64,000 nt of DNA, taken from the NCBI RefSeq assembly GCF_015668515.1, contig NZ_JADPFO010000001.1, positions 437,425 to 501,424 of the forward strand. Direction: 5' to 3'. Below are positions 33,810 to 41,154 of the stretch, piece after piece; position 1 is the first letter of the stretch; each line of letters starts with the position of its first letter. The notes beneath the pieces are model-generated. The model was not told the DNA's origin, did not search any database, and saw only the letters and a program-made list of their open reading frames with translations. This DNA comes from Paraclostridium tenue (lineage in GTDB: Bacteria; Bacillota; Clostridia; Peptostreptococcales; Peptostreptococcaceae). The position numbers and the translations under genes were made by a program.

Positions 33810-34376
33810 GTGAATGATAAAAAAGATAAAATAGAAGATTTGTATAAAAGGTTAGAAATAGTTAATACATGGATAGATAATGCAGATAGCAAAATATCAT
33901 ATGTTTTAACATTTATAGGGGTTTTATTTGGATTTTTTACAGGTATAAAAGGTACTAGTGATATATCAGCCATATTAAAAGTTATATATTTCAAAGGTGC
34001 TTCATCAATAGCTTTTAATAAACATTTACTACTGATACTTTTTATTATATTCATAATAACATCAATAATATCTATGGTGAATTTATGCAAAGCTTTAAAA
34101 GGAAGTATAGATATTAATGTTTATGAACAAAAAGGTTTAGCAACAAGTTCAAATATATTTTTCCAAACTATAGCCAATTCAAGTTATGAAGACTTCTCAA
34201 ATAGTATAAATAATGAAACAGAAAATGATATAATAAAAGATATAACATCGCAGATATATATAAATTCTAAAATTTGTACCACTAAGTTTGAAAATTACAA
34301 TAAAGGATTAAAGTTTACAATTATATCTGTAATAATATTCTTTTTGTATACTATATTATCATATACTGTATTTTAG
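33810..34376 (+). CDS. PycTM-type transmembrane effector
   Basis: GTG 33810 has AAAGGAG (33796-33802) seven bases upstream; the frame extends back into the cyclase gene but without a ribosome binding site. The 188-residue protein begins with a helix (IEDLYKRLEIVNTWIDNADS). Membrane segments follow at about 30-46, 72-95 and 168-187, with a soluble loop between the second and third. The N-terminal helix running into D26/K28 and the first membrane helix fits the Pycsar effector family (PycTM, DUF5706-like). These open or disrupt the inner membrane when bound by cyclic pyrimidine nucleotides. Membership is judged by eye. Confidence 0.75.
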   Translation: MNDKKDKIEDLYKRLEIVNTWIDNADSKISYVLTFIGVLFGFFTGIKGTSDISAILKVIYFKGASSIAFNKHLLLILFIIFIITSIISMVNLCKALKGSIDINVYEQKGLATSSNIFFQTIANSSYEDFSNSINNETENDIIKDITSQIYINSKICTTKFENYNKGLKFTIISVIIFFLYTILSYTVF

Positions 34377-34396
34377 AATTATTAAAAAGGTAAATG

Positions 34397-34441
34397 AGTG
34401 TAGATATATTTATATAAAAATAAATCATCTACACTTTTTTA
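34397..34441 (+). terminator. Terminator of the cyclase cassette
   Basis: AGTGTAGAT (34397-34405) and ATCTACACT (34427-34435) form a perfect 9-bp stem, followed by six T. It separates the cassette from the leftward GIY-YIG gene. Confidence 0.75.
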
Positions 34442-34464
34442 CTTAATTATATATAATAAAAATA

Positions 34465-35274
34465 CTAATTTTTATTTAATTGGATGCCATTATATGCTCC
34501 TGCATTTAATGTTCCAAGTGTATTTTTCCACATATTTTCTTTTTGAATTATATCTTCACCATCATAAAACTCTAATACAGCAAATACTATTTCATTATAT
34601 CCATTTTCAAGTATAAAAAGATTAAGGTGTTGAGCATCTCCATTTGAATTAAGGTGTTTCATCCACCTAGTAATTATACCACCTTCACCATATGCACTTC
34701 CTACATACCTGCTTTTTCCATCTTTAGAACGTTGTATGTATATACCATTTTGACTTAAAGCTTGCTTTAATTTATTATCTTCAGAATCATCTTCCCAAAT
34801 ACTTATAATATCTCTCCATGTGAAAATTTGTCCTATAACATCATCTTGAGAAGTATCTATATCAGGTAAATCCAATCCTTCAAATTGAGAAGTAGTCGCT
34901 CTAGGAGCAGAGCTTTTGCAGCTTTCTATAATATCATTGTTATCTAGTATAGATTTTATATTTTTCCCTATGTCAATAAAATTATCTAAAGTATCAGCTT
35001 CAAAATCAACATATCTTTGTGCCTTTGATACAACTCCGCTTAGCTCATTAAGATTAGTTTTTAATACATTGTCTACATATTTGGATAATTTAACCCTAAA
35101 TCTTAGTATGTTATTGCTTTTATATAGTTCAAAAGAGCGGATTCTATATATATTACTCTTAACTTTATAGCATACATATGGGCCAGAATTACTACTCATA
35201 TCATCTAGCTTTTTAAACTCAAATATAGACTTAATACCACTTTCATCTAATATAGATTGCAACATATCTACCAT
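34465..35274 (-). CDS. GIY-YIG nuclease family protein
   Basis: The 269-residue protein has an unassigned N-terminal domain (about 1-120) and a C-terminal GIY-YIG nuclease. GIY lies at 177-179, YVG at 190-192, R203 in ITRWMKHL, E246 in QKENMWKN and N262 in YNGIQLN; all five landmark residues are present, so it is probably active. GIY-YIG enzymes include homing, repair, restriction and anti-phage nucleases. Its place next to the cyclase cassette suggests defence or phage competition, by inference. GGGGG lies upstream of ATG 35274. Confidence 0.85.
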   Translation of the reverse strand: MVDMLQSILDESGIKSIFEFKKLDDMSSNSGPYVCYKVKSNIYRIRSFELYKSNNILRFRVKLSKYVDNVLKTNLNELSGVVSKAQRYVDFEADTLDNFIDIGKNIKSILDNNDIIESCKSSAPRATTSQFEGLDLPDIDTSQDDVIGQIFTWRDIISIWEDDSEDNKLKQALSQNGIYIQRSKDGKSRYVGSAYGEGGIITRWMKHLNSNGDAQHLNLFILENGYNEIVFAVLEFYDGEDIIQKENMWKNTLGTLNAGAYNGIQLNKN

Positions 35275-35350
35275 ATCTAATCCCCCTTAATAATATAATT
35301 GTAAAAATATGTAACTCGCTATTTTATAATTATATCACATAGGCAATTCC

Positions 35351-36301
35351 TTACTTAAATTTCTTTTTATTGTTTTCTAGTAATATTCTTTCTAATTCAT
35401 CCTCACTATATTTCATAAAGTTAGCACTACCTGAATAATTATGAATTTTTGGATTTAGTTTTTTGTTACTTGTAGTAGCTTTATTAAAATCACAATCAGA
35501 AGTTTTTAATTCATATATAGCAAAGTTTTTATCATCTTTATAAATCTTTTCAAGTAAAGAGAAGTATATACCTTCTTGTTGCTTAAATATATCAATAGCT
35601 TTTAGCAATCTATCTTTTTTCCATTTCTTAATCTTATACTCCTTATTAGAAGAGTCGATTATTAAATGAGTATTAGACTCTATAAGTTCTTTATTTGTAT
35701 TAGATGTATCTATTTCTTCAACTACAGCATCTTTATGCGTAGTACTAATAGAAGTCTCTGTGTAATCTTTGGTAGTCTCTGGTATAGGTGTGGTCATATT
35801 GTCCATATCCATTTGGTCAATCTGTCCACATGCATTAGGACAATTTGTCCTAATGTTGGAATTACTCATTTGGTCATTTTGTCCTTTTGTTGAAATTTCA
35901 ACGTCCTCTGTGTTTTGTTTAGATTTATCTTCATTACTATTTTCATATTCAACTAATAATTCTTCTAATTTATTATAGTCTAAAGTTACCCATAGAGTAC
36001 GGTCGTATTTTTTCTTGTTATAGTTACCTTTTATAATAATTCCTAACTTAACTAATTTATTAAATATTCTTTGAACAGTTTTAACGCTCCAAAATGTAAA
36101 GTTTTCCTTTTGCCATACGTCATAGGTATTATAAGTCCATACATGTCCATCATGTATATTTATTTTAGCTTTTTCATTAATGTTTAACCAGTAGTGTATT
36201 TGTTGTACAACAATAGCTTCATTTAATCCTAACACATTAGCTGCTAATCTATTTATTGTTATTGGCTCTGCATTAAAAAGTAATCTGCAATTCATATTCA
36301 T
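35351..36301 (-). CDS. Phage replication initiator with N-terminal winged helix
   Basis: The 316-residue protein starts with LNEAIVVQQIHYWLN and continues through GHVWTYNTYDVWQKENFTFW and SVKTVQRIFNKLVKLGIIIK. This is the winged-helix pattern of replication initiators and replisome organisers in Firmicute phages and plasmids. The middle is low in complexity and repeats GQNDQM/GQIDQM, because the DNA there contains iterons (35792-35884). The C-terminus (about 225-316) has KKWKKDRLLKAIDIFKQQEG and a polar tail. It probably binds the origin inside its own gene and loads the helicase at 8860-10500. GGAG-type sequence precedes ATG 36301. Confidence 0.8.
   Translation of the reverse strand: MNMNCRLLFNAEPITINRLAANVLGLNEAIVVQQIHYWLNINEKAKINIHDGHVWTYNTYDVWQKENFTFWSVKTVQRIFNKLVKLGIIIKGNYNKKKYDRTLWVTLDYNKLEELLVEYENSNEDKSKQNTEDVEISTKGQNDQMSNSNIRTNCPNACGQIDQMDMDNMTTPIPETTKDYTETSISTTHKDAVVEEIDTSNTNKELIESNTHLIIDSSNKEYKIKKWKKDRLLKAIDIFKQQEGIYFSLLEKIYKDDKNFAIYELKTSDCDFNKATTSNKKLNPKIHNYSGSANFMKYSEDELERILLENNKKKFK
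35792..35884. repeat. Four iterons inside the initiator gene, candidate replication origin
   Basis: Four 13-bp units are present: GGTCATATTGTCC (35792), GGTCAATCTGTCC (35815), GGACAATTTGTCC (35838) and GGTCATTTTGTCC (35872). The first three are spaced by exactly 23 bases and the last by 34. Each is partly palindromic (GGNCA..TGTCC). An origin inside the initiator gene, built from such repeats, is known from lambda O and many Firmicute phages. Confidence 0.75.
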
Positions 36302-36641
36302 TTCTCCTTCATATATAGAAGAAACCTAAAAGCCACTATAAAAATTAAGCTTGCATAGTATTTATCTAATTTGTTATACTATTATTAATGATAATTTTTA
36401 ACAAGCCTTTTATTAGGTTGAGTGTGGCTCTTATCTACTGCGAATAGATAAGGGCTTCTTCTATTTTTACCTGTTATTTTATTTAATAACATTTTGGAAC
36501 TACTATTTTAATCAGACACCATGACATCAAATTTGTATCCATTTTGTCGTCAATATAAAATATAATGTCTAAATTCTTATCTAAATTATTGTTAAATCAT
36601 AGTTAAAAACTACCGAATTAATTAAAATAACTAGCTTGGAT
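36302..36641. other. Non-coding right end of the prophage
   Basis: No gene is supported. GCTCTTATCTA (36427-36437) and TAGATAAGGGC (36445-36455) form an 11-bp stem followed by CTTCTTCTATTTTT, a rightward terminator with no gene before it. A short RNA from an AT-rich promoter-like stretch near 36370-36395 is possible. The rest, up to attR, is AT-rich and featureless and could hold integrase arm sites. Confidence 0.4.
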
Positions 36642-36883
36642 CAATATCTTCACTTGGTATAGCAGGTCTTCCAGGAACAGCTACAATGGCAGTTTCAGTA
36701 GTTGTGTCAGGTGTAGGATTAGGTGCATATTTCCCACTAGCTGGAGGAATACTTGCTATAGATCCAATTCTTGATATGGGTAGAACTATGATAAACGTAA
36801 ACGGTGCTACTACATCATCTATAGTAGTCGGTAATTCACTAGGAAAATTAGATAAAGAAATATTTAATTCAAAAAATGATTAA
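36642..36883 (+). pseudogene. attR: duplicated 3' end of the symporter gene
   Basis: This block repeats bases 2-242 exactly and keeps the last 79 codons and the stop (TAA 36881-36883) of the symporter, but it has no 5' part or start region of its own. It is the displaced host end of the gene after prophage integration. The original host terminator follows at once. An internal ATG at 36686 could only give a 65-residue fragment, so it is not a gene in its own right. Confidence 0.9.
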
Positions 36884-36885
36884 AT

Positions 36886-36926
36886 AAAAAAGCTTTGTTC
36901 ACTATAATGGACAAAGCTTTTTTTAT
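36886..36926 (+). terminator. Original host terminator of the symporter gene
   Basis: AAAGCTTTGT (36889-36898) and ACAAAGCTTT (36911-36920) form a perfect 10-bp stem, followed by T residues. It directly follows the attR stop codon. Confidence 0.85.
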
Positions 36927-37049
36927 TATATATTTTTATATGTAATTGTATAAATATGAGAATATATAATATTAGAATAGGAAAACTATAAATGCCTATT
37001 GAAATTTTAGCCAAAAGTATAAATTCGTGAGTTAGGCAGGTGTTAATAT

Positions 37050-37610
37050 ATGGAGCAAATAATATATAACTTTCAAGATTATAAATTATTAGTAGCTGTG
37101 ATTGGGTTTGTAATAATAATAATAGAGACTTTTATACCAGCTTTACCACTTGTTGCAATAATTGGAGCTAATGCTTTTGTTTTAGGTGTATGGATGGGTT
37201 TTTTTATATCTTGGGTAGGCTCAGTTTTAGGTTCTATTGCATTATTTTTATTAAGTAGCAAATTTTCTGAATGCAAATTTATAAAAAAAATAAATAATCA
37301 AAAAGTAGATAACTTTAAAGCTTGGGTTAAAAAGCAAGGGTTTAGTATGATATTTATAACATATTTATGTCCTTTTATACCAGATTTTTTGGTTACTATA
37401 ACATCAGGCATATCAAAAATGAAATTAAGTAATTTTGTTCCGGGTATGATATTAGGAAAGTTTATAATGTTTTTAGTGATAAGTTATATAGGCAATGATA
37501 TAGAAAACTTTATAAAAAGTCCTATAAAAGTTACATTTTTAATAGTATTAATAATAATATTTTGGATATTAGGAAATAAAATAAATAAAAAAATTAATGA
37601 TAAAAAATAA
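37050..37610 (+). CDS. VTT-domain (DedA/TVP38-like) membrane protein
   Basis: The 186-residue protein has several hydrophobic helices and the VTT/SNARE-associated core: ETFIPALPLVAIIGANAFVLG with a re-entrant glycine- and proline-rich loop. GSVLGSIALFLLSSKF, then FITYLCPFIPDFLVTITSGIS and PGMILGKFIMFLVISYIG follow. DedA-family proteins include lipid-carrier flippases (UndA/DedA) and others of unknown transport role in the cytoplasmic membrane. GGCAGGTG precedes ATG 37050. It is a single-gene unit ending in a palindromic terminator shared with the small opposite gene. The exact substrate is unknown. Confidence 0.8.
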   Translation: MEQIIYNFQDYKLLVAVIGFVIIIIETFIPALPLVAIIGANAFVLGVWMGFFISWVGSVLGSIALFLLSSKFSECKFIKKINNQKVDNFKAWVKKQGFSMIFITYLCPFIPDFLVTITSGISKMKLSNFVPGMILGKFIMFLVISYIGNDIENFIKSPIKVTFLIVLIIIFWILGNKINKKINDKK

Positions 37611-37639
37611 GATTATACTTAAGTATAATCTTATTTTTT
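37602..37639. terminator. Bidirectional terminator between convergent genes
   Basis: Seventeen-base perfect arms (37602-37618 and 37623-37639) surround TTAA. Both ends are A- and T-rich, so it works in both directions. Confidence 0.85.
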
Positions 37640-37795
37640 ATTTGATAAACAATTTGGACATAAGTTAGATTTAAAATTTTTAATATTTGTATTTATTTCA
37701 AAATAATTAGAATAAGATAAACCATTTAGTTTACAACCGCATTCTATACATCTATTATCTCTTTTTAATATTAGTTGTTCTTGATTAAGTTTCAT
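37631..37795 (-). CDS. Small zinc-ribbon-like protein, 54 residues
   Basis: ATG 37795 has GGAGGT closely upstream. The product MKLNQEQLILKRDNRCIECG continues with CKLNGLSYSN and ends LCPNCLSNKK. Two CxxC pairs (C16/C19 and C46/C49) about 27 residues apart suggest a single zinc ribbon. I know no name for it. Its stop lies inside the shared terminator, which supports it as a real convergent unit. Confidence 0.65.
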   Translation of the reverse strand: MKLNQEQLILKRDNRCIECGCKLNGLSYSNYFEINTNIKNFKSNLCPNCLSNKK

Positions 37796-38180
37796 ATAAT
37801 TACCTCCAATAAATTACTTAAAAAAATAAAGTTATAAATAATATTATTTAATATATTAAATAATATTATTACGTAAATTTTAAATATACTATATTATATT
37901 AAATAATATTGAAAATGAGATACATTTAGACAAGTTCTTAAAAAAGGTAAGTAAAAATAAAAAAACTTATATAAAACAAAGGGATAATGCATATATATAT
38001 TTATTAAGAATAATAAAGTACTGAATTTACATGAAATTCTAAAAAAGGAAATGCAAATTATAATTTAATCAATGGTTAAATTTATAACAAAAACAATATT
38101 TGAAGTTTGATTAAAATGGTGATAAAATAGAGTAGTTATCATACAGTAGATTATAAAGTTAGATTGTGGGGGTTAATAAA
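37796..38180. other. AT-rich intergenic region with a perfect 34-bp palindrome
   Basis: No gene is seen. A perfect 34-bp palindrome of A and T only lies at 37837-37870, and a related run (TATTAAATAATATTG) lies near 37900. The promoter of the next gene is expected near 38105-38150, but no box is clear. Confidence 0.4.
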
Positions 38181-38744
38181 ATGCAGAAGATATATATAAT
38201 AACAACATATACGGGAACTGCTCTTTCTTATTTAATAAAAAGAATAACCAAAACTCCTTATGCACACGTATCAATAGCACTTAATAAGGATTTAAGACCT
38301 ATGTATTCATTTGGAAGATTAAATCCTAAAACTCCTTTATTTGCAGGTTTCGTAGAAGAAAATATAAATGAAGGATTATATGCTATAAAAACAAATACAA
38401 GATGTAGAGTATACTCTTTATATGTAACAAGTGAACAATATAATAATTTATATAAAAACATACTAAATGTAAGTGCAAATAGAAACAAATATGATTATGA
38501 TGTTTTAGCACTTATATACTTATCTAGAAATAAACCTAGAGAAGCTGAATATAAGTACGTGTGTTCTCATTTCGTAGCAGATATGCTAGAGAAAAGCAAT
38601 ATAAGTTTATTTGATAAACCATCATATGCGATAAGACCAAGTGATTTTTTTAATCATAGTGATTTGACTTTAGAATATGAAGGGTTATTAAGTGAATATA
38701 AAGCGAAGGAAAAAATATTTGAATATAGTTTAAGTAGTGTATAA
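38181..38744 (+). CDS. YiiX-like permuted papain-fold protein
   Basis: ATG 38181 has a GGGGG run eight bases upstream; an in-frame GTG at 38166 overlaps that run. The 187-residue protein shows the permuted NlpC/P60 pattern. IYIITTYTGTALSYLIKRIT, with its histidine in PYAHVSIAL, comes first. The catalytic cysteine, in EYKYVCSHFVADMLEKSN, comes later. YiiX/YebB-type proteins are thought to cleave lipid- or peptide-linked amide bonds; the substrate is unknown. No signal peptide is visible, so it is probably cytoplasmic. A terminator follows. Confidence 0.75.
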   Translation: MQKIYIITTYTGTALSYLIKRITKTPYAHVSIALNKDLRPMYSFGRLNPKTPLFAGFVEENINEGLYAIKTNTRCRVYSLYVTSEQYNNLYKNILNVSANRNKYDYDVLALIYLSRNKPREAEYKYVCSHFVADMLEKSNISLFDKPSYAIRPSDFFNHSDLTLEYEGLLSEYKAKEKIFEYSLSSV

Positions 38745-38754
38745 AATTTATTTA

Positions 38755-38793
38755 AAAATACTCCTTATAATCGTGAGGAGTATTTATTTTTTT
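38755..38793 (+). terminator. Intrinsic terminator
   Basis: AAATACTCCT (38756-38765) and AGGAGTATTT (38776-38785) form a 10-bp stem, followed by T residues. Confidence 0.85.
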
Positions 38794-38861
38794 ACAAAAA
38801 ATGGATATAATCAATATTAACAAATATTAAAAAAATTAGAAAAATTAGGAAGGAGTAATAA

Positions 38862-40544
38862 ATGAAAAGGTTTTTACGAACGTATGGGTTATCTTTAATA
38901 ATTGTGGGGATATATGCAATAATACAATTGCCTGTACTTAGATTGGATTTCACTTCATTATTTTCGACTTTAGCTATATTTTTTGTATTAGCAGGAGTAT
39001 TAGACATGATGTTTGATAAGGGAGAACAAACATCTAAATTAGCAAAAACAAATTTTTCAATAGCTATAGTATTGGTAATTTATATAATTGTTGTTCCATT
39101 TATAACATCATCACCGATATTACATTCTAAAGCGTATAGAAATTTATTAGGAGAAGTTAAAGAAAGTAATTTTAATAAAGATGTAAGTCCTGTCAGTGTA
39201 AATGAAATTAGATTAGTTGATGAAGAAATGGCTATGAAACTTGGAGATAAGAAGTTAGGAGAAGTTCCTGCAATAGGGAGTGTATCTAAACTTGGTAAGT
39301 TTCATATACAAAGTATAGATGGAGAATTATATTGGGTTGCTCCATTAGTTCATAGAGATTTAATAAAATGGGTTACTAATATGAGTGGTACAAATGGGTA
39401 CGTTATGGTATCAGCTACTGATCCTCAAGATATAAGATTAGTACAAGATGTTGATGGTAAACCTATAAAAATAGTTTATCAGCCAGATGCATATCTACAT
39501 CAGGATTTAAAACGACATATGTATTTAAACGGATATGTTAATGTAGGAATGACAGATTTTACTTTAGAAATAGATGATAAAGGAAAGCCGTATTGGGTAG
39601 TTACACTTTATGAAAATGTTATTGGATATGAAGGTAAAAATGCCAAAGGTATCGCAACAGTAGATGCTCAAACAGGAGCAGTTAAAAGTTATGATATAGA
39701 CAATGCACCAAAATGGATAGATAGAATACAGCCGCAAGAATTTATAACAGATCAAATAAATGATTGGGGAACATATGTTAATGGCTTTTTAAATTCTGTT
39801 ATATCAGAAAAAGATGTATTAGTTGCTACAGAAGGGACATCTTTAGTGTATGGAGATGATGGTAAATCTTATTGGTATACAGGAATAACATCAGCTGGAG
39901 CAGATGATTCTACAATAGGATTTATGTTAGTTGATACGAGAACTAAAGAGGCTAAGTTGTATAGACAGCCAGGTGCTACTGAAACTGCGGCTATGGTATC
40001 TGCAACTGGTAAAGTTCAAGAAAAAAATTATGAAGCTACATTTCCTGTAATGTATAATATATTAGGAAAACCTACATATGTAATGTCTTTAAAAGATAAA
40101 GCTGGATTAGTTAAAATGGTGGCATTTGTATCAGTTGAAGACTTTAATATTGTTGGAATAGGGGACACTACAGAAGAAGCGTATAAAAATTATAAAGAAC
40201 AGTTAAAATCAAAAGGAAATAACATAGAAGTAGAAAATGAAACTAATAAGGAATCAAAAACTGGAATAATTCAAAGAATAAATTCAGATGTAGTAGATGG
40301 AAATACGTCTTATTATTTTACTGTGGATACTTTAAAAGATTCTATATTTGTAGTATCATCTAAAGTGTCAAATGAAGTTCCTTTAACTAAAGAAGGTGAT
40401 AGTGTCAAGATTGGATATGAAAAAGGACAATCAGGTTCAATAGATGTTACTGATTTTGATAATCTTAGCATGAATGATAATAAAAATGAAGTTAATATAG
40501 ATAAAAATACGCAAGATAACACTACTACCCAAAATAATGATTAG
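38862..40544 (+). CDS. Large membrane-anchored protein with PepSY-like extracytoplasmic region
   Basis: The 560-residue protein starts with three membrane segments (about 8-28, 33-50, 66-88). A long extracytoplasmic part with repeated beta-rich modules follows. Pairs such as KPYWVVTLYENVIGYEG, GKSYWYTGITSAG and KPTYVMSLKDKAGLVKM resemble PepSY-type units (substrate strand plus helix). The C-terminal tail is asparagine- and aspartate-rich. The family is common in Clostridia but has no assigned function that I can name. GGAGGAG-type sequence precedes ATG 38862. A strong terminator follows, so it is monocistronic. Confidence 0.7.
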   Translation: MKRFLRTYGLSLIIVGIYAIIQLPVLRLDFTSLFSTLAIFFVLAGVLDMMFDKGEQTSKLAKTNFSIAIVLVIYIIVVPFITSSPILHSKAYRNLLGEVKESNFNKDVSPVSVNEIRLVDEEMAMKLGDKKLGEVPAIGSVSKLGKFHIQSIDGELYWVAPLVHRDLIKWVTNMSGTNGYVMVSATDPQDIRLVQDVDGKPIKIVYQPDAYLHQDLKRHMYLNGYVNVGMTDFTLEIDDKGKPYWVVTLYENVIGYEGKNAKGIATVDAQTGAVKSYDIDNAPKWIDRIQPQEFITDQINDWGTYVNGFLNSVISEKDVLVATEGTSLVYGDDGKSYWYTGITSAGADDSTIGFMLVDTRTKEAKLYRQPGATETAAMVSATGKVQEKNYEATFPVMYNILGKPTYVMSLKDKAGLVKMVAFVSVEDFNIVGIGDTTEEAYKNYKEQLKSKGNNIEVENETNKESKTGIIQRINSDVVDGNTSYYFTVDTLKDSIFVVSSKVSNEVPLTKEGDSVKIGYEKGQSGSIDVTDFDNLSMNDNKNEVNIDKNTQDNTTTQNND

Positions 40545-40547
40545 AAA

Positions 40548-40580
40548 AAGAAGTCGCATATGTATGCGACTTCTTGTATT
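40548..40580 (+). terminator. Intrinsic terminator
   Basis: AAGAAGTCGCATA (40548-40560) and TATGCGACTTCTT (40563-40575) form a 13-bp perfect stem. The T run is short, so it may act in both directions weakly. Confidence 0.75.
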
Positions 40581-40638
40581 GTTAGAAAATAAAAACGTAT
40601 TTAAATTTATAAAAAATTTTTTAAAAAAAGTAAAAAAT

Positions 40639-40690
40639 AGTTGCAATAACAACTAAATTAATGTATACTGATTTAGTTGTTGTTGCAACT
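40639..40690. promoter_or_regulatory. Promoter overlapped by a large inverted-repeat operator
   Basis: Two 20-base arms (40639-40658 and 40671-40690) are inverted copies with one mismatch. Each contains a GTTGCAA...AACAAC core. TTGCAA (40641-40646) and TATACT (40663-40668), with a 16-base spacer, form the promoter inside the repeat. This is the expected layout for autoregulation by the MarR-type protein encoded 33 bases downstream. Confidence 0.75.
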
Positions 40691-40722
40691 ATTTGGTGTT
40701 TTAATTTTAGGGAGGCTTTAAT

Positions 40723-41142
40723 ATGAAGAAAGAGTGTGAACATATTGGAAGATATATATCCCAAATATATAGAAAAGGTGGATCATTTATATCTAAAGAA
40801 CTTAGTGATTTAGGAATAGGATCAGGTCAAGTAATGTTTTTATTAGAACTTTATAGAGGAGATGGTAAAAATCAAGAAGAAATTGCAGATGCACTTAATA
40901 TAGATAAAGGAACAACTGCAAGAGCTATAAAAAAACTAGAAAAAGAAGGATTTTTAATAAAAGAGAAAGATAAAACTGACAAAAGAGCTTATAAAATATA
41001 TTTAAGCGAAAAAGGTAAGTCTACTAAAGATACTATATATAGTATTATGGATAAGCTAGAAGAAAAAAGAACTGCCAATTTAAATGAAGAAGAAAAAAAT
41101 ACATTAAAAATTCTTCTTAAAAAGATTTGTATAAAAATGTAA
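40723..41142 (+). CDS. MarR-family transcriptional regulator, MepR-like
   Basis: The 139-residue protein is a classical MarR winged helix. SGQVMFLLELYRGDGKNQEE leads into IADALNIDKGTTARAIKKLE, the recognition helix, and the wing lies in KDKTDKRAYKIYLSEKG (about 85-101). Such dimers repress efflux genes and release DNA when they bind a drug. It is followed after 12 bases by a MATE exporter, the same order as mepR-mepA. The operator at 40639-40690 fits autorepression of the pair. GGGAGG precedes ATG 40723. Confidence 0.9.
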   Translation: MKKECEHIGRYISQIYRKGGSFISKELSDLGIGSGQVMFLLELYRGDGKNQEEIADALNIDKGTTARAIKKLEKEGFLIKEKDKTDKRAYKIYLSEKGKSTKDTIYSIMDKLEEKRTANLNEEEKNTLKILLKKICIKM

Positions 41143-41154
41143 AGGAGGAAGTAT

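Noticed and set aside
2-36882. tRNA gene as integration target
   Set aside because: No tRNA-like fold is at either end; the repeated sequence is plainly the coding 3' end of a transporter gene.
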